5,566 nt of DNA, taken from positions 1 to 5,566 of the forward strand of contig JAADGY010000063.1 of assembly GCA_013152165.1 (NCBI GenBank), read 5' to 3'. Positions within the stretch are counted from its first letter, which is position 1, and every line of letters begins with the position of its first letter. A program made the position numbers and the translations under genes. Below, in pieces: positions 5,353 through 5,566 of the stretch. The stretch comes from a bacterium. Its GTDB lineage: Bacteria; Patescibacteriota; Microgenomatia; JAADGY01. The notes beneath the pieces are model-generated. The model was given only the letters and a program-made list of their open reading frames with translations, ran no database searches and was not told the origin of the DNA.

Positions 5353-5361
5353 ATCATAGCA
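5353..5361 (-). promoter_or_regulatory. Possible extended -10 promoter of the CAP-rml gene run
   Basis: On the minus strand TGCTATGAT fits an extended -10 (TGn followed by TATGAT, one base from TATAAT). Nine bases separate it from the CAP start codon, so transcription would begin two or three bases before ATG and give a nearly leaderless mRNA. That agrees with the lack of a ribosome site. No good -35 hexamer is present at 17 bases (GCCGGT), which is tolerable for an extended -10. Confidence 0.38.
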
Positions 5362-5409
5362 AATAAACAATCGCCACCGGCCGCTAAGGGATTATTTTCC
5401 CCGCTCCCA

Positions 5410-5440
5410 ATCCGGATCTCATCCACTAAAAGATCCGGAT
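5410..5440. repeat. Inverted repeat ATCCGGATCT / AGATCCGGAT
   Basis: Perfect 10-base arms at 5410-5419 and 5431-5440 are separated by 11 bases. Each arm contains the self-complementary ATCCGGAT, so the site is also two copies of one palindrome 21 bases apart, two helical turns. It lies upstream of the possible CAP promoter and has no following T-run, so it is not an intrinsic terminator for either strand. It could be a dimeric repressor or activator site, or an RNA hairpin. Confidence 0.45.
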
Positions 5441-5456
5441 CGAAAATGGGTTAGGT

Positions 5457-5514
5457 TTGAAAATTGAACAATTGGAATTTCATTGGAAATTGGTCATTGA
5501 AAATTGAAAATTTT
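5457..5514. repeat. A/T-rich heptamer repeat tract (GAAAATT-like units)
   Basis: Consecutive 7-base units GGAAATT, GGTCATT, GAAAATT, GAAAATT fill 5485-5512, and GAAAATT also occurs at 5459-5465. TTGAAAATTGAA is present twice, at 5457-5468 and 5497-5508. The 7-bp periodicity is like that of the repeats around the four-helix-bundle gene, though the unit sequence differs. Apart from this tract, the nearby tandem 9-mer, the inverted repeat and the possible promoter, I see no gene in 5344-5566. Confidence 0.7.
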
Positions 5515-5538
5515 ATCCCTGCCCCTTTTATCTTTAGG

Positions 5539-5560
5539 CTTTATGAACTTTATGAACTTT
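5539..5560. repeat. Tandem 9-base repeat CTTTATGAA
   Basis: CTTTATGAA occurs at 5539-5547 and again at 5548-5556, followed by a partial third copy (CTTT). It is only two copies at the window edge, so it may continue or be part of the neighbouring repeat tract. No function is evident. Confidence 0.5.
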
Positions 5561-5566
5561 CTAACT

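Overview
The window looks like a piece of a small, host-dependent bacterial genome of the Patescibacteria (CPR) type. This is inferred from gene style, not from a marker gene. The signs are four-base ATGA gene overlaps, A/T-rich heptamer repeats between genes, a chromosomal S23-type four-helix-bundle gene, a REP-associated (Y1/HUH) transposase, and a YkwD-like CAP protein beside sugar-nucleotide genes. TGA ends five of the seven complete genes, so the UGA-recoded code of Gracilibacteria/SR1 is unlikely. All seven complete genes and one edge-truncated gene are on the minus strand, so transcription runs from right to left.

Layout in transcription order: 5344-5566 is non-coding and holds an A/T heptamer repeat tract, a tandem 9-mer, a 10-bp inverted repeat and a possible extended -10 promoter. 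It is followed by a membrane-anchored CAP-domain protein (5343-4489), a 90-residue three-helix membrane protein (4492-4220), RmlB (4210-3179), a divergent RmlC-like cupin (3192-2599) and RmlD (2602-1709). Next comes an S23/IVP-like four-helix-bundle gene (1712-1302) bracketed by inverted terminal repeats, then TrmD (1229-552). TrmD's last codons form a large hairpin. The last gene is a REP-associated tyrosine transposase (515 to beyond base 1). Genes from the CAP protein to RmlD overlap or nearly touch, as in one operon. RmlB, the RmlC-like protein and RmlD would carry dTDP-glucose towards dTDP-L-rhamnose for surface glycans. RmlA is not in the window. The CAP protein and small membrane protein probably act at the envelope. 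TrmD makes m1G37 in tRNA and is unrelated in function.

The most interesting structure is the four-helix-bundle cassette at about 1231-1707. Its ends are imperfect inverted repeats made of 7-bp units, and it has TATGAA (minus strand) on both sides. It sits exactly between the stop of rmlD and the start of trmD. Removing the cassette with one TATGAA copy restores an rmlD-trmD ATGA overlap preceded by GGAGGG, the same kind of junction seen elsewhere in the operon. The cassette has no canonical in-frame start codon ahead of its conserved fold, so it appears to borrow its start from the target. It resembles the intervening sequences of bacterial 23S rRNA (S23 ORF inside a stem) moved into a protein operon. 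A second heptamer tract at the right edge may be the end of another such element. All functional claims rest on reading the sequence and remembered family motifs; no search was run.
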